64,000 nucleotides of DNA. Origin: an uncultured Prevotellaceae bacterium. Its GTDB lineage: Bacteria; Bacteroidota; Bacteroidia; Bacteroidales; Bacteroidaceae. Position 1 is the stretch's first letter. Each line of letters opens with the position of its first letter. The stretch is from positions 1 through 64,000 of the forward strand of contig CACXYH010000019.1 in assembly GCA_902771785.1 (NCBI GenBank), given 5' to 3'. The notes beneath the pieces are model-generated. The model was not told the DNA's origin, did no database searches, and saw only the letters and a program-made list of their open reading frames with translations. A program made the position numbers and the translations under genes. This document shows positions 29,301-37,193 of the stretch, in pieces.

Positions 29301-30856
29301 TCACCGAGACCGCCCAGGTGAAGGCCACGCTGAACGGCGAAGCACTCCAGCTGAGCGTGTCGGGCAAGACGATCACAGCCGAGTACAAGGCCCTGAAATA
29401 CAGCACCGAATACACCTTCCAGCTGGCAGGAGGCTCAGTGAGCGACCTGGCTGGCAACACGCTGAAGGATGCCATCACGCTCTCGTTCACCACGATGACC
29501 AAGCCCACGGTGCAGAAGTCGCTCTACGACTTCATCGTGCCCGACAATGGTTCGTTCAAGGAGGCCCTCGCTGCTGCCGCTGCCCGCAGCGACAAGTCGA
29601 AGCGCTACCGCATCTTCGTGAAGCAGGGCGACTACATCATCCCTGCCAACGAGGCTAACAAGGTCGACGGCAACGACGGCAAGAGCTATGCCGACCCGAA
29701 GACCTCGTTCGGCACGGCCAACGTCTCGATCATCGGCGAAGGCATGCAGAACACCTCGATTGCCAACACCATGCCCAACGACCTCTCGGCTAATCCCGAT
29801 GCAGGCAAGGGCGGACAGGCCAACCCGCTCGAAGGCATCCGCACCAGCGGCGTGCTCTACCTGACCAGCGGTGCGCAGAACACCTACTTCCAGGACATCA
29901 CGCTGAAGACCAACACCCCCGACGCTACCGGCCGTAACGTGGTGCTCGTCGACGGTGGCGACAAGACCATCTGCAAGGACGTCTGCCTCTGGGCCTATCA
30001 GGACACCTACGTCTCTGACAACACCCGTTCGCACTACTACTTCGAGGGTGGTCTGCTGCGCGGACGCACCGACTTCCTCTGCGGCTCGGGCGACGTGTTC
30101 TACAACGGCGTCACGCTGCAGATGTGCGAGGCTGGCGGCTACATTGCCGTTCCACGCGACAACGTGAAGTATGGCTACGTGTTCAAGGACTGCACCATCA
30201 AGGGCGAGACCGACGACATCAACGGACGCTACTACCTGGGACGCCCCTGGACAAAGGGTGCCGAGGTCTACTACATCGACACGAAGATGGAGGCCATTCC
30301 TTATGCTGAAGGCTGGGCCAACATGAGCAGCGACGGCTGCACCCGCATGTGCGAGTGGAACTCTACCACCGCCAGCGGCAATCCCGTAGAGGTGAGCACC
30401 CGTACCCAGGTGCTGGGCGGCAACCCCAACAACCCGTGGATGACTGCCGAGGAAGCCGACGAGATTGGCAACATGAGCAACATGTTCGGCGATTGGGATC
30501 CGCGCCAGTACACTGAGCAGGCTCCCGTTCCCACGAACCTGAAGCTCGAAGGCACCTCGCTCACCTGGGACAACAGCGACTACGTGCTCTGCTGGGCCGT
30601 CTGCAAGGATGGCAAGGTGGTCGACTTCACCACGGAGCCTACCTACACCGTCAGCGAAACCGGCAACTGGAGCGTACGTGCCGCCAACGAGATGGGCGGT
30701 CTGAGCGAGGCCACCCTGCTGGGCGACTACACCGGCATCCAGACCATGAGCAACGGCGTCAACCGTAGCGAGACCATCTACAACCTCAAGGGTCAGCGCG
30801 TCAGCAAAGCCCAGAAGGGTCTGTTCATCATCAACGGCAAGAAGGTTGTGAAGTAA
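26393..30856 (+). CDS. Large multidomain pectin methylesterase (CE8) with accessory modules
   Basis: 1487 residues, far longer than a bare CE8 (about 330). Order: signal peptide (1 to about 23); an N-terminal beta region; an InlB-like repeat (GWTDGTSTYKPGD, about 225-252); a module at about 412-590 resembling one in the PL1 at 50394; two more InlB-like repeats (about 640-752); a beta-rich module (about 757-930); a Big_5-type Ig domain (PAEGATNASANGRVVLNF, about 938-1040); the CE8 helix (about 1042-1350) with AYQDTYVSD, GRTDFLCGSGDVFY and YYLGRPW supplying the two Asp and the Arg of the active site; and a 28-residue tail (YNLKGQRV ... NGKKVVK). It removes methyl esters so that PL1 and GH28 can act. 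Confidence 0.86.
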   Translation: MKYKLLRYALLSTLFAFCGTAIGAILAEGSDFQDVKADFTNGSFFTAEETKVISAGLKMNADGTFTRVAADAADANAVITGKFHSNEHGISNFSATVKVNGPVRVSMGTCAWGGDVTIKNAEGETVGTFNTNNGACYHNDKTANIASTIYKGGATTLTIAGGAYTPYFAVEAVDASEIPSEVKIAFTLGNAEAEGVLPAEAKAEVGADFTLPVNHTLYAEGKTLTGWTDGTSTYKPGDTFQAGEKDITLTAVFTDNSVSLSDRTAPVDLLFDFQRKNGAPTLSYQNQTGIYVTQAVVEGQTIDVKLDFDTNNGGKLANGNWNDWAQMNGGTKFTIPSCKGATVSLEAYSSITTTTIDGQTDYEQGNTISYTVANPAETIDIVIGDGSYYRYIKVNLPVAEKPFVPKSYDNEAANIVWDLNDATEYAIPNTQTPEGGFTLTTVNVGDFTTTVDAPSAGANSGVKMLKLQPTGESNTSVEFIAKPYRGLTFTPTKVYAKVARFGTDGGTLTVTVKNAEGQEETLKSGIIPARNNKSQADDAKGSDANYATEFEFEIPATFATTQSFSLVVTESGLATNKQWGIGDVHIEGTINGTTENVPQYDITATANIERAGSVSIYPQGDKFDEGTELKLTATENFGYDFVNWTDAEGNVVSEEAVFTYTLNADAALTANFKEVNTYELAYAVEGGANLYQVQLTPAPYVRDGKNMYEEGTEVTLTASSNAIVNFNNWSNGETSSEIKVTMDKNVDLTANYSAIDYIVGWDFYLPGNNGRVADFYSTSDNDNAQLILIDNNGNIQGWLDKCAQTQGGYEGFKGAAVNWKKLGQYHYQTKINAKDFTNIKVKSQLLYNYNAYTHVTLDWSTDGENWQTAGEVTMAGAKTINDLDVELPAAADHAEALYLRWMPDTEGSVDGSSAPDNDGTAISNIYVLADAAIYDDGTAPVLVSTVPAEGATNASANGRVVLNFDEKVMLTETAQVKATLNGEALQLSVSGKTITAEYKALKYSTEYTFQLAGGSVSDLAGNTLKDAITLSFTTMTKPTVQKSLYDFIVPDNGSFKEALAAAAARSDKSKRYRIFVKQGDYIIPANEANKVDGNDGKSYADPKTSFGTANVSIIGEGMQNTSIANTMPNDLSANPDAGKGGQANPLEGIRTSGVLYLTSGAQNTYFQDITLKTNTPDATGRNVVLVDGGDKTICKDVCLWAYQDTYVSDNTRSHYYFEGGLLRGRTDFLCGSGDVFYNGVTLQMCEAGGYIAVPRDNVKYGYVFKDCTIKGETDDINGRYYLGRPWTKGAEVYYIDTKMEAIPYAEGWANMSSDGCTRMCEWNSTTASGNPVEVSTRTQVLGGNPNNPWMTAEEADEIGNMSNMFGDWDPRQYTEQAPVPTNLKLEGTSLTWDNSDYVLCWAVCKDGKVVDFTTEPTYTVSETGNWSVRAANEMGGLSEATLLGDYTGIQTMSNGVNRSETIYNLKGQRVSKAQKGLFIINGKKVVK

Positions 30857-30883
30857 CAACCATTGCCCGCGAAAAGATTATTT

Positions 30884-30932
30884 TGTCTGTCGTCGGAACC
30901 ACTTATATATAGAGTGGTTTCGACGACAGACA
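30884..30932 (+). repeat. Long hairpin 1 (20-bp stem, 9-nt loop)
   Basis: The arm at 30884-30903 pairs with 30913-30932 over 20 bp with one G-U pair, around the loop TATATATAG. It lies 27 nt after the CE8 stop and could end that transcript; T7 appears only 21 nt later (30954-30960). Closing bases are ACCACT / AGTGGT. Confidence 0.85.
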
Positions 30933-30960
30933 TTTAATTCGCCCCCATAATAGTTTTTTT

Positions 30961-31009
30961 GTTCGTCATACACTACCACCTATATATAGGGTGGTAGTGT
31001 ATGACGAAC
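30961..31009 (+). repeat. Long hairpin 2 (20-bp stem, 9-nt loop)
   Basis: 30961-30980 pairs perfectly with 30990-31009 around the identical loop TATATATAG. Closing bases ACCACC / GGTGGT differ from hairpin 1 by a compensatory T-A to C-G change, while the outer stem is a different sequence. Confidence 0.88.
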
Positions 31010-31035
31010 GAGAAAATTGCCGCAAAAAAATGTGC

Positions 31036-31087
31036 ATGTGCGTGCGTGCATACACATATATATATGAGTGTATGCATGCACGCACAT
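31036..31087 (+). repeat. Long hairpin 3 (20-bp stem, 12-nt A/T-rich loop)
   Basis: 31036-31055 pairs with 31068-31087 over 20 bp with one G-U pair; the loop is ATATATATATGA. The centres of the three hairpins are spaced about 77 bp apart. Confidence 0.82.
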
Positions 31088-31092
31088 GGCAT

Positions 31093-31246
31093 GAAGCGGC
31101 ACTTCGGGCAAGGCGAAGCGGCACTTCGGCATGGTCAAAGTGCCACTTCGAGGTAGCCAAAGTGCCGCTTGAAGGTAGCCAAAGTGCCGCTTCGAGGTAG
31201 CCAAAGTGCCGCTTCAGCTCTGCCAGTTCGCCGCTTCAGAGGCACA
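31093..31246. repeat. 22-bp-period tandem array, 7 units, units in both orientations
   Basis: Units begin at 31093, 31115, 31137, 31159, 31181, 31203 and 31225. The first two carry AAGCGGCACTT, the next four its reverse complement AAGTGCCGCTT (one with A for G), and the last is degenerate. The 22-bp register is kept across the orientation switch. Together with the three hairpins it fills the non-coding stretch 30857-31308 between the CE8 gene and the promoter of the uptake operon. No gene is supported there. Confidence 0.88.
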
Positions 31247-31308
31247 GGTAGTCTGTTAATTAAAAATAAAAAACGCGCGCGTACACCTTATATAAAAGAT
31301 AAAAGATG

Positions 31309-31329
31309 TAATTTTGCATAAATTTATGC
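31309..31329 (+). promoter_or_regulatory. -7 box with adjoining 14-bp palindrome, uptake operon
   Basis: TAATTTTG (31309-31316) overlaps the perfect palindrome GCATAAATTTATGC (31316-31329), which covers the expected transcript start. No -33 TTTG is seen. The palindrome could be a regulator site for the lipoprotein/SusCD operon. Confidence 0.5.
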
Positions 31330-31367
31330 GAACTACTACGCAGCAACTAATGACTAAAATACATAAT

Positions 31368-33845
31368 ATGAGAAAATCAACACTGACAGCGAGAGCAATA
31401 GCTTGGCTTTTGTTCTCATCACTATTGCTGCCTTCTTGCTCCGACATGGACGAGTATTTCGAGACTCCGGGATGGATAGCGGGCTCGATCTATGAGAAGC
31501 TGGAGGCCGAAGGCAACTACAGCTTGTTCCTCAGTGGCGTTGAGAAAGCCGGACTTACCCCCATTCTCAACGGCAAAGCCATTCTGACCGTCATGGCGCC
31601 TGACGACCAGGCCATGCAGACCTACCTGCAGCAGAACTACGGCGTGCAGTCGTTCGACAACATTCCCGTTGAGGAAGTGAAGAAACTGATTGGCTTCCAC
31701 ATGCTCTACTACAGCTACGACAGCCAGAAGCTGACCAACTTCCGACCCTCTGAGGGCGATGGTGCCACCGACCAGCAGAAGCTGACGAAAGCCGGACTCT
31801 ACTACAAGTTCCGCACCCGCAGCAACGACCCCGTGGAGAAAGCCAGCCGCCTCATCGAGACGACCAACAGCGACGGCACCATCGACTCGACATACGAAGA
31901 CGTGTTCGTCTATCATCCCGACCGCTTCCTGCCAGTGTTCTCTTACATGATGTTCCGCACCAAGGGCATCGACGCTGCCAGCAACTACAAGTACTTCTTC
32001 CCCGAGACGGGATGGACAGGCGACGGAGCCTTCCAGGTGGCCAACGCCAATGTGCTCAACCCCGACGACAAGAACAACACGGCCAAGAACGGATACATCT
32101 ACAAGATTGACCGCGTGCTGCGCCCCATGGAGACCATCTATACCGAGCTGAAGAACTCGGGCAAGTACACGAAGTTCCTCTCGTTCTACGACCAGTACAA
32201 GAACTACGAGTTGTCGAGCGACCTGACCCGCGACTTCGCCTCTACCGACGAGCAGAAGTCTGTAGGCCTCTACACCATGACCTTCGGCAATCTGCCCGCC
32301 ATTGCCAGCGAATGGCCCAGCGGCGACTACAAGCAAATCACCGCCCTGTCGCATCGGGCCTACAGCATCTTCGCTCCTACCGACCAGGCCATGCAGAACT
32401 TCTTCAACGACTACTGGAAGGTGGGCGGCTACGAGCGCATTGAAGACGTGCCCACCAGCCAGATGACGACCCTGCTGCTGCACAGCATCTTCTCGGAGAC
32501 AAGTTCAAGCAAGGACCAGAGCATCATCTTCCCGCAGGAAATCGAGGAAGGAAAGATACAGGACAGCGAGGGCAACGTGATTAAATTTGAAACCGACGAT
32601 GTGCCGCAGGAAGACCGCATCATCTGCTCCAACGGCGTGCTCTACGGCTGCGCTGTGCTCACCCCGCCGGCAATGTTCAACTCAGTGACGGGTCCTGCCT
32701 ATCAGTACAAGAAGTACAGCACCTTCGGCACGATGCTTTCATCGACAGCCTCCAACGGTGCCAACATGGACAAGACGCTCTCTGCCGACGCCGTGCGCTA
32801 CATCATGCTCTACCCCGACAACGATCAGCTGGCCAACAGCGTGGCACAGATTACCGTGGCCAGCGGCTCGCCTGCCACCATCATGACGCAACCCCTGCTG
32901 GCCGAGACACCCAGTGCGCTGTCGAGTGCCATCGTGCAGAACTACGTCAACGCCCATGCCGTGATGGCCATCGACGGCAACACCGTGCTTCCGCTGAACA
33001 ACAGCCAGCCGGCCGTCTTCGCCACCATGCAGTCGTCGCCCATGAAGGTCTACTGGTATGTGAAGAACGGCAAAATCACCAACAGCATACAGTTCAACAA
33101 GACCCTGCGCTATGCCGCCAACATCACTACCGATGCCGACGTGTGGGCCGACTTCCACCCGCTGGACTATCGTGGCGACGTTGACGGATGGACCAATGGT
33201 CACGTCTATACCTACGACAACCTGCTGTTCCGCGGCAACTACGAGCCGGGCGAAAGCTTCTACGCCATCATCGGCGACCAGAACCGCGACCGCGACACCG
33301 AGTTCTACGGCTGGTACAACCTGCTGCAGGCAGGCGGTTTCCTCTCGGCAGGCAAGGTTTCGTTCATGACCGAGAACTGCCTGATGTTCATCCCCACCAC
33401 CCAGGCCATTGCCAAAGCCATTGCCGAAGGACGCATCCCAGGCACCAGCGTAGAGGAAGGAACAGCAGCCGACGACCCCGACTTCTTCACGAAGATCACC
33501 GTCAGCGACAAGCAGCAGCTGCAATACTATCTGGTGCGCTACTTCGTGCCCCTGTCTACTGCCGTCATCACCAACTATCCGTACTTAGGATGGGGTGAGA
33601 CCACGACCGGACTGGAGAACGGCGGACTGGCAACACTCCAGGTCATGGACAACAGCGGCGACGCTCCCGTCGTCGGCAAGTCCTATGTGCTCAACGTGTT
33701 CGACAACGGCTCTGCCCTCAGCGTGCAGACGAAAGACCTGCAAACGGGCGAGAGCAGCCAACAGATAAACGTTGTCTCTACCTACGACTACCTGCCCTTC
33801 ATCTTCAACGACGGTGTGGTCTACTTCCTTGACGACGTGCTCTAA
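31368..33845 (+). CDS. Multi-FAS1 (fasciclin) surface lipoprotein
   Basis: About 825 residues. I place the start at 31368 (MRKSTLTARAIAWLLFSSLLLPSC) because it gives a clean lipoprotein signal with Cys24; the frame is open 18 codons upstream. At least two FAS1-like domains are visible: one from about residue 35 (GNYSLFLSGVEKAG ... ILTVMAPDDQAMQTYLQ), one from about 255 (GKYTKFLSFYDQY ... YSIFAPTDQAMQNFF). A third degenerate one is likely near 670 (LMFIPTTQAIAKAI). FAS1 domains mediate adhesion; here the protein probably sits on the outer membrane as a glycan-binding partner of the following SusC/SusD. First gene of a seven-gene run with gaps of 26-36 bp. Confidence 0.8.
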   Translation: MRKSTLTARAIAWLLFSSLLLPSCSDMDEYFETPGWIAGSIYEKLEAEGNYSLFLSGVEKAGLTPILNGKAILTVMAPDDQAMQTYLQQNYGVQSFDNIPVEEVKKLIGFHMLYYSYDSQKLTNFRPSEGDGATDQQKLTKAGLYYKFRTRSNDPVEKASRLIETTNSDGTIDSTYEDVFVYHPDRFLPVFSYMMFRTKGIDAASNYKYFFPETGWTGDGAFQVANANVLNPDDKNNTAKNGYIYKIDRVLRPMETIYTELKNSGKYTKFLSFYDQYKNYELSSDLTRDFASTDEQKSVGLYTMTFGNLPAIASEWPSGDYKQITALSHRAYSIFAPTDQAMQNFFNDYWKVGGYERIEDVPTSQMTTLLLHSIFSETSSSKDQSIIFPQEIEEGKIQDSEGNVIKFETDDVPQEDRIICSNGVLYGCAVLTPPAMFNSVTGPAYQYKKYSTFGTMLSSTASNGANMDKTLSADAVRYIMLYPDNDQLANSVAQITVASGSPATIMTQPLLAETPSALSSAIVQNYVNAHAVMAIDGNTVLPLNNSQPAVFATMQSSPMKVYWYVKNGKITNSIQFNKTLRYAANITTDADVWADFHPLDYRGDVDGWTNGHVYTYDNLLFRGNYEPGESFYAIIGDQNRDRDTEFYGWYNLLQAGGFLSAGKVSFMTENCLMFIPTTQAIAKAIAEGRIPGTSVEEGTAADDPDFFTKITVSDKQQLQYYLVRYFVPLSTAVITNYPYLGWGETTTGLENGGLATLQVMDNSGDAPVVGKSYVLNVFDNGSALSVQTKDLQTGESSQQINVVSTYDYLPFIFNDGVVYFLDDVL

Positions 33846-33871
33846 TCAACTATGAACTACGAATTAGAACA

Positions 33872-36800
33872 ATGAACGATATGAAACATAAAATATATAT
33901 AAGCCTACTGTTCTGCCTCTTCACGCTCACAGCCTTAGGCCAGGGCACGGTATCGGGTACGGTGACTGAGCTCTTCGGCAACTCGAAGGAAGCCTGCATC
34001 GGCGTGAACGTCACTTTCCAGAACAGTCAGAACCGTATCGTGACCGGTACGGTGACCGATTTCAACGGTAAGTATTCGCTGAAAGTGCCGCAGGGAGAGA
34101 AGAACCTGACCCTGGTGTTCTCATACATCGGCATGAAGACCCAGCGCTTCAAGTACAACGGACAAACCTCGCTCAACGTGACCATGGAGAGCGATGCTCA
34201 TCAGATTAAGGAAGTACAGGTGCAAGGCCGCAAGGGTGGCTCGCGCAACGAGATGGGACTGACCGAGCGCCAGCAGTCGTTCGCCACACAGAAAATCGAC
34301 ATGACCGAACTCACGGCCACCTCGCCCGTCACCTCGATTGAGGAAGCCCTGCAGGGACAGCTCGGCGGCGTCGACATCCTGGCAGCCGGCGACCCGGGTG
34401 CAAAGAGCACCATCCGCATCCGCGGTACGGCCACGCTGAACTCTAGCGCCGACCCGCTGATTGTCATCAACGGCGTGCCTTACAACACCAGTATCGACGA
34501 CTCCTTCGACTTCAACACCGCCTCGCAGGAAGACTTCGCACAGATGCTGTCGCTGAACCCCAACGACATTGAGAGCATCGAGGTACTGAAGGATGCCGCC
34601 TCTACCGCCGTCTACGGTACTGCAGGTGCCAACGGCGTGCTGCTCATCACCACGAAGAAGGGTGCCATGGGCAAGACCAACTTCACGTTCTCTACCAAGA
34701 ACAGCGTGAAGTTCGAGCCGAAGTCGATGCCTATGCTCGACGGTAACGAATACGTGGCCTACATGCAGGATGCCTTCTGGAACACGGCCAACGCACAGGG
34801 CCTGAACAACAACGGCTATCTGGAGCAGTTGTTCAATAAGTACGAAATAGGCTACCAGCAGGACTGGCGCTACTTCGACGAGTACAACCAGAACACCGAC
34901 TGGCTCTCGTATCTGACAAAGAACGCCTTCACCACCGACAACTCGTTCTCGATGTCGGGCGGCGGCGAGCGTGCCACCTATCGCTTCTCGCTCTCCTATC
35001 TGAACGAGGGCGGTACGACCAAGGGCACCGGCCTGAGCCGACTCACCACGTCGATAGACATCGGCTACAAGTTCTCGGAGAAGCTGCGCGTGAACGCCGA
35101 GTACACCTACTCTGACACCAAGAAGGACAACCCCTGGACCGACAATGCACGTGCCGAGGCCCTGCGCAAGATGCCCAACAAGAGCCCCTACTACATCGAC
35201 GATGCTACGGGCGAGATGACCGACATCTACTTCACCCGCCAGAACGCCGAGGAGTTCCAGGGAGCATTCTCCAGCAACAGCTCGGGCTCTAACGCCAAGA
35301 ACTTCCACCCCATCATCATGGTGAAGGACAGCTACAAGAACCTGAACACCAAGGAGCAGAAGATGACCGTACGCGCCAACTACTACGCCACCCCCTGGCT
35401 GCGCTACACGGGCTACGTCTCGATGAAATACAACACGCAGAAGACGGAGTCGTTCCTGCCACAGTCGGCAACGGGCGTCACGACCAACAACACCTTTGCC
35501 AACCTGGCTGGCGACAGCTATTCGAACAACTTCTCGCTGCAGACTGAGAACAAGCTGATGATTACCAAGGACTGGGACGACAAAAAACACCAGCTCGTGG
35601 CTACAGGACTGTGGCGCACGGCCCAGAGCCGCTCATCCAATAGCTCGTCGCAACGCTACAACGTGGCTTCGGCATCTATTGCCGACCCAGGTTCCGGCGG
35701 CGGTGTGCTCATCAATCAGGGTTCGGGCACCAGCGAGGTGACCACCCTCTCGGGCATCGGCTCCGTCGTATACACCTTCTTAGACCGATACACCATCAAT
35801 GGAACCGTGAACTACGAAGGAAAATCATCGCTGGGTAAGGACAACCGCTGGGGTCTGTTCCCCTCGGTAGGTATCAGCTGGCAGCTGGCCGACGAGCCCT
35901 TCATGAAGTGGAGCGACAACTGGCTTACGGAATGGAAGATACGTGCTTCGCTGGGTAACAGCGGTAATGCACCCGGCGGCACCTCGCCCTACGTAGGAAC
36001 CTATGCTGCCATTGGCAACTACATGGACAGCCCCGCCATCTCGTCGAGAACCATGCAGCTGAACAAGCTGAAATGGGAGACCTCGACCGAAATCAACGTA
36101 GGTACCGACATCACCCTGTGGGACGGCAAACTGACGGCCAGCTTCGACTGGTATCGCAAGAACACCCGCGACCTGCTGCAAAAGAACGTGGTGGTTCCCG
36201 AGTACATGGGCTATCCTACGGCAAAGATTGCTTACTGGAACTCCGGTAAGCTGCGCAACGAAGGCTGGGAGTTCCGCATTGACTGGAACGTGATTAAGAG
36301 CAAGGACTGGAACCTCAGCGTGAACTGGAACATCAACCGCAACATCAACACCATCGTGGAGCTTCCCGAGAACATGAGCAGCGACGACCCACAGGTGGCC
36401 AACGGAGTGTATAACACCAAGATTCTCTCTGGCACATCCGTCGGTTCGTTCTTCGGCTTCAAGTCGGCCGGCATCTACAAGAACCTGGAAGACACCTATG
36501 CCAAGGATGCCGCTGGCAACGTGATGTACGACCTGCAGGGACAGCCCATCATCATGTACAACGGCACCTATCGCTGCTATCCCGGCGATGCCAAGTACGT
36601 TGACGTCAACTACGATGGCCGTATCGACAAGAACGACATTGTCTACATAGGCAACTACAACCCCGTCGTCAGCGGTGGTGGCGGCTTCAACCTGAAGTAC
36701 AAGGGACTGGGACTCACCGTGTTCCTGCACTATCGCTTGGGCCAGAAGGTCATCAACCAGGCCCGCATGAATGCCGAGGCTATGTACAACAAGGACAACC

Positions 36801-37159
36801 AGTCGACAGCCGTCCTGCGCCGCTGGCGCACCGAGGCCGATGTGGATGCCGACATTCCCCGTGCTCTCTACAACTACGGTCTGAACTACATGGGCTCCGA
36901 CCGCTTCGTCGAAGACTGCTCGTTCGTGCGCCTGAAGACCCTCTCGCTGAACTATTCGTTCCCAAAGGATTTCTGCAAGAAGCTGAGCGTCAACTCGCTG
37001 AGCGTATTCGTAACGGGCTACGACCTGCTCACCTTCTCTGACTATACCGGACAGGATCCTGAGGTAACGCTGCCCAGCAGCGTCACCGGCCTGGCCTTAG
37101 ACAACTCGCAGACGCCACGCTCAAAGCGCGTTTCGATGGGTGTAACCGTGAACTTCTAA
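33872..37159 (+). CDS. SusC-like TonB-dependent oligosaccharide transporter (first of two)
   Basis: 1095 residues. Signal peptide (MKHKIYISLLFCLFTLTALGQ, Met4 is an alternative start), carboxypeptidase-regulatory-like domain (about 25-110), plug domain with the SusC/RagA landmarks IRIRGTATLNSSADPLIVINGVPY and IESIEVLKDAASTAVYGTAGANGVLLITTKKG, then a 22-strand barrel ending in NF. It imports oligosaccharides across the outer membrane with energy from TonB, capped by the SusD encoded next. The locus points to pectin fragments as cargo. Confidence 0.93.
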   Translation: MNDMKHKIYISLLFCLFTLTALGQGTVSGTVTELFGNSKEACIGVNVTFQNSQNRIVTGTVTDFNGKYSLKVPQGEKNLTLVFSYIGMKTQRFKYNGQTSLNVTMESDAHQIKEVQVQGRKGGSRNEMGLTERQQSFATQKIDMTELTATSPVTSIEEALQGQLGGVDILAAGDPGAKSTIRIRGTATLNSSADPLIVINGVPYNTSIDDSFDFNTASQEDFAQMLSLNPNDIESIEVLKDAASTAVYGTAGANGVLLITTKKGAMGKTNFTFSTKNSVKFEPKSMPMLDGNEYVAYMQDAFWNTANAQGLNNNGYLEQLFNKYEIGYQQDWRYFDEYNQNTDWLSYLTKNAFTTDNSFSMSGGGERATYRFSLSYLNEGGTTKGTGLSRLTTSIDIGYKFSEKLRVNAEYTYSDTKKDNPWTDNARAEALRKMPNKSPYYIDDATGEMTDIYFTRQNAEEFQGAFSSNSSGSNAKNFHPIIMVKDSYKNLNTKEQKMTVRANYYATPWLRYTGYVSMKYNTQKTESFLPQSATGVTTNNTFANLAGDSYSNNFSLQTENKLMITKDWDDKKHQLVATGLWRTAQSRSSNSSSQRYNVASASIADPGSGGGVLINQGSGTSEVTTLSGIGSVVYTFLDRYTINGTVNYEGKSSLGKDNRWGLFPSVGISWQLADEPFMKWSDNWLTEWKIRASLGNSGNAPGGTSPYVGTYAAIGNYMDSPAISSRTMQLNKLKWETSTEINVGTDITLWDGKLTASFDWYRKNTRDLLQKNVVVPEYMGYPTAKIAYWNSGKLRNEGWEFRIDWNVIKSKDWNLSVNWNINRNINTIVELPENMSSDDPQVANGVYNTKILSGTSVGSFFGFKSAGIYKNLEDTYAKDAAGNVMYDLQGQPIIMYNGTYRCYPGDAKYVDVNYDGRIDKNDIVYIGNYNPVVSGGGGFNLKYKGLGLTVFLHYRLGQKVINQARMNAEAMYNKDNQSTAVLRRWRTEADVDADIPRALYNYGLNYMGSDRFVEDCSFVRLKTLSLNYSFPKDFCKKLSVNSLSVFVTGYDLLTFSDYTGQDPEVTLPSSVTGLALDNSQTPRSKRVSMGVTVNF

Positions 37160-37193
37160 ATGAAAGAGTAATGAATTAAAAGAACTGAAGGTT

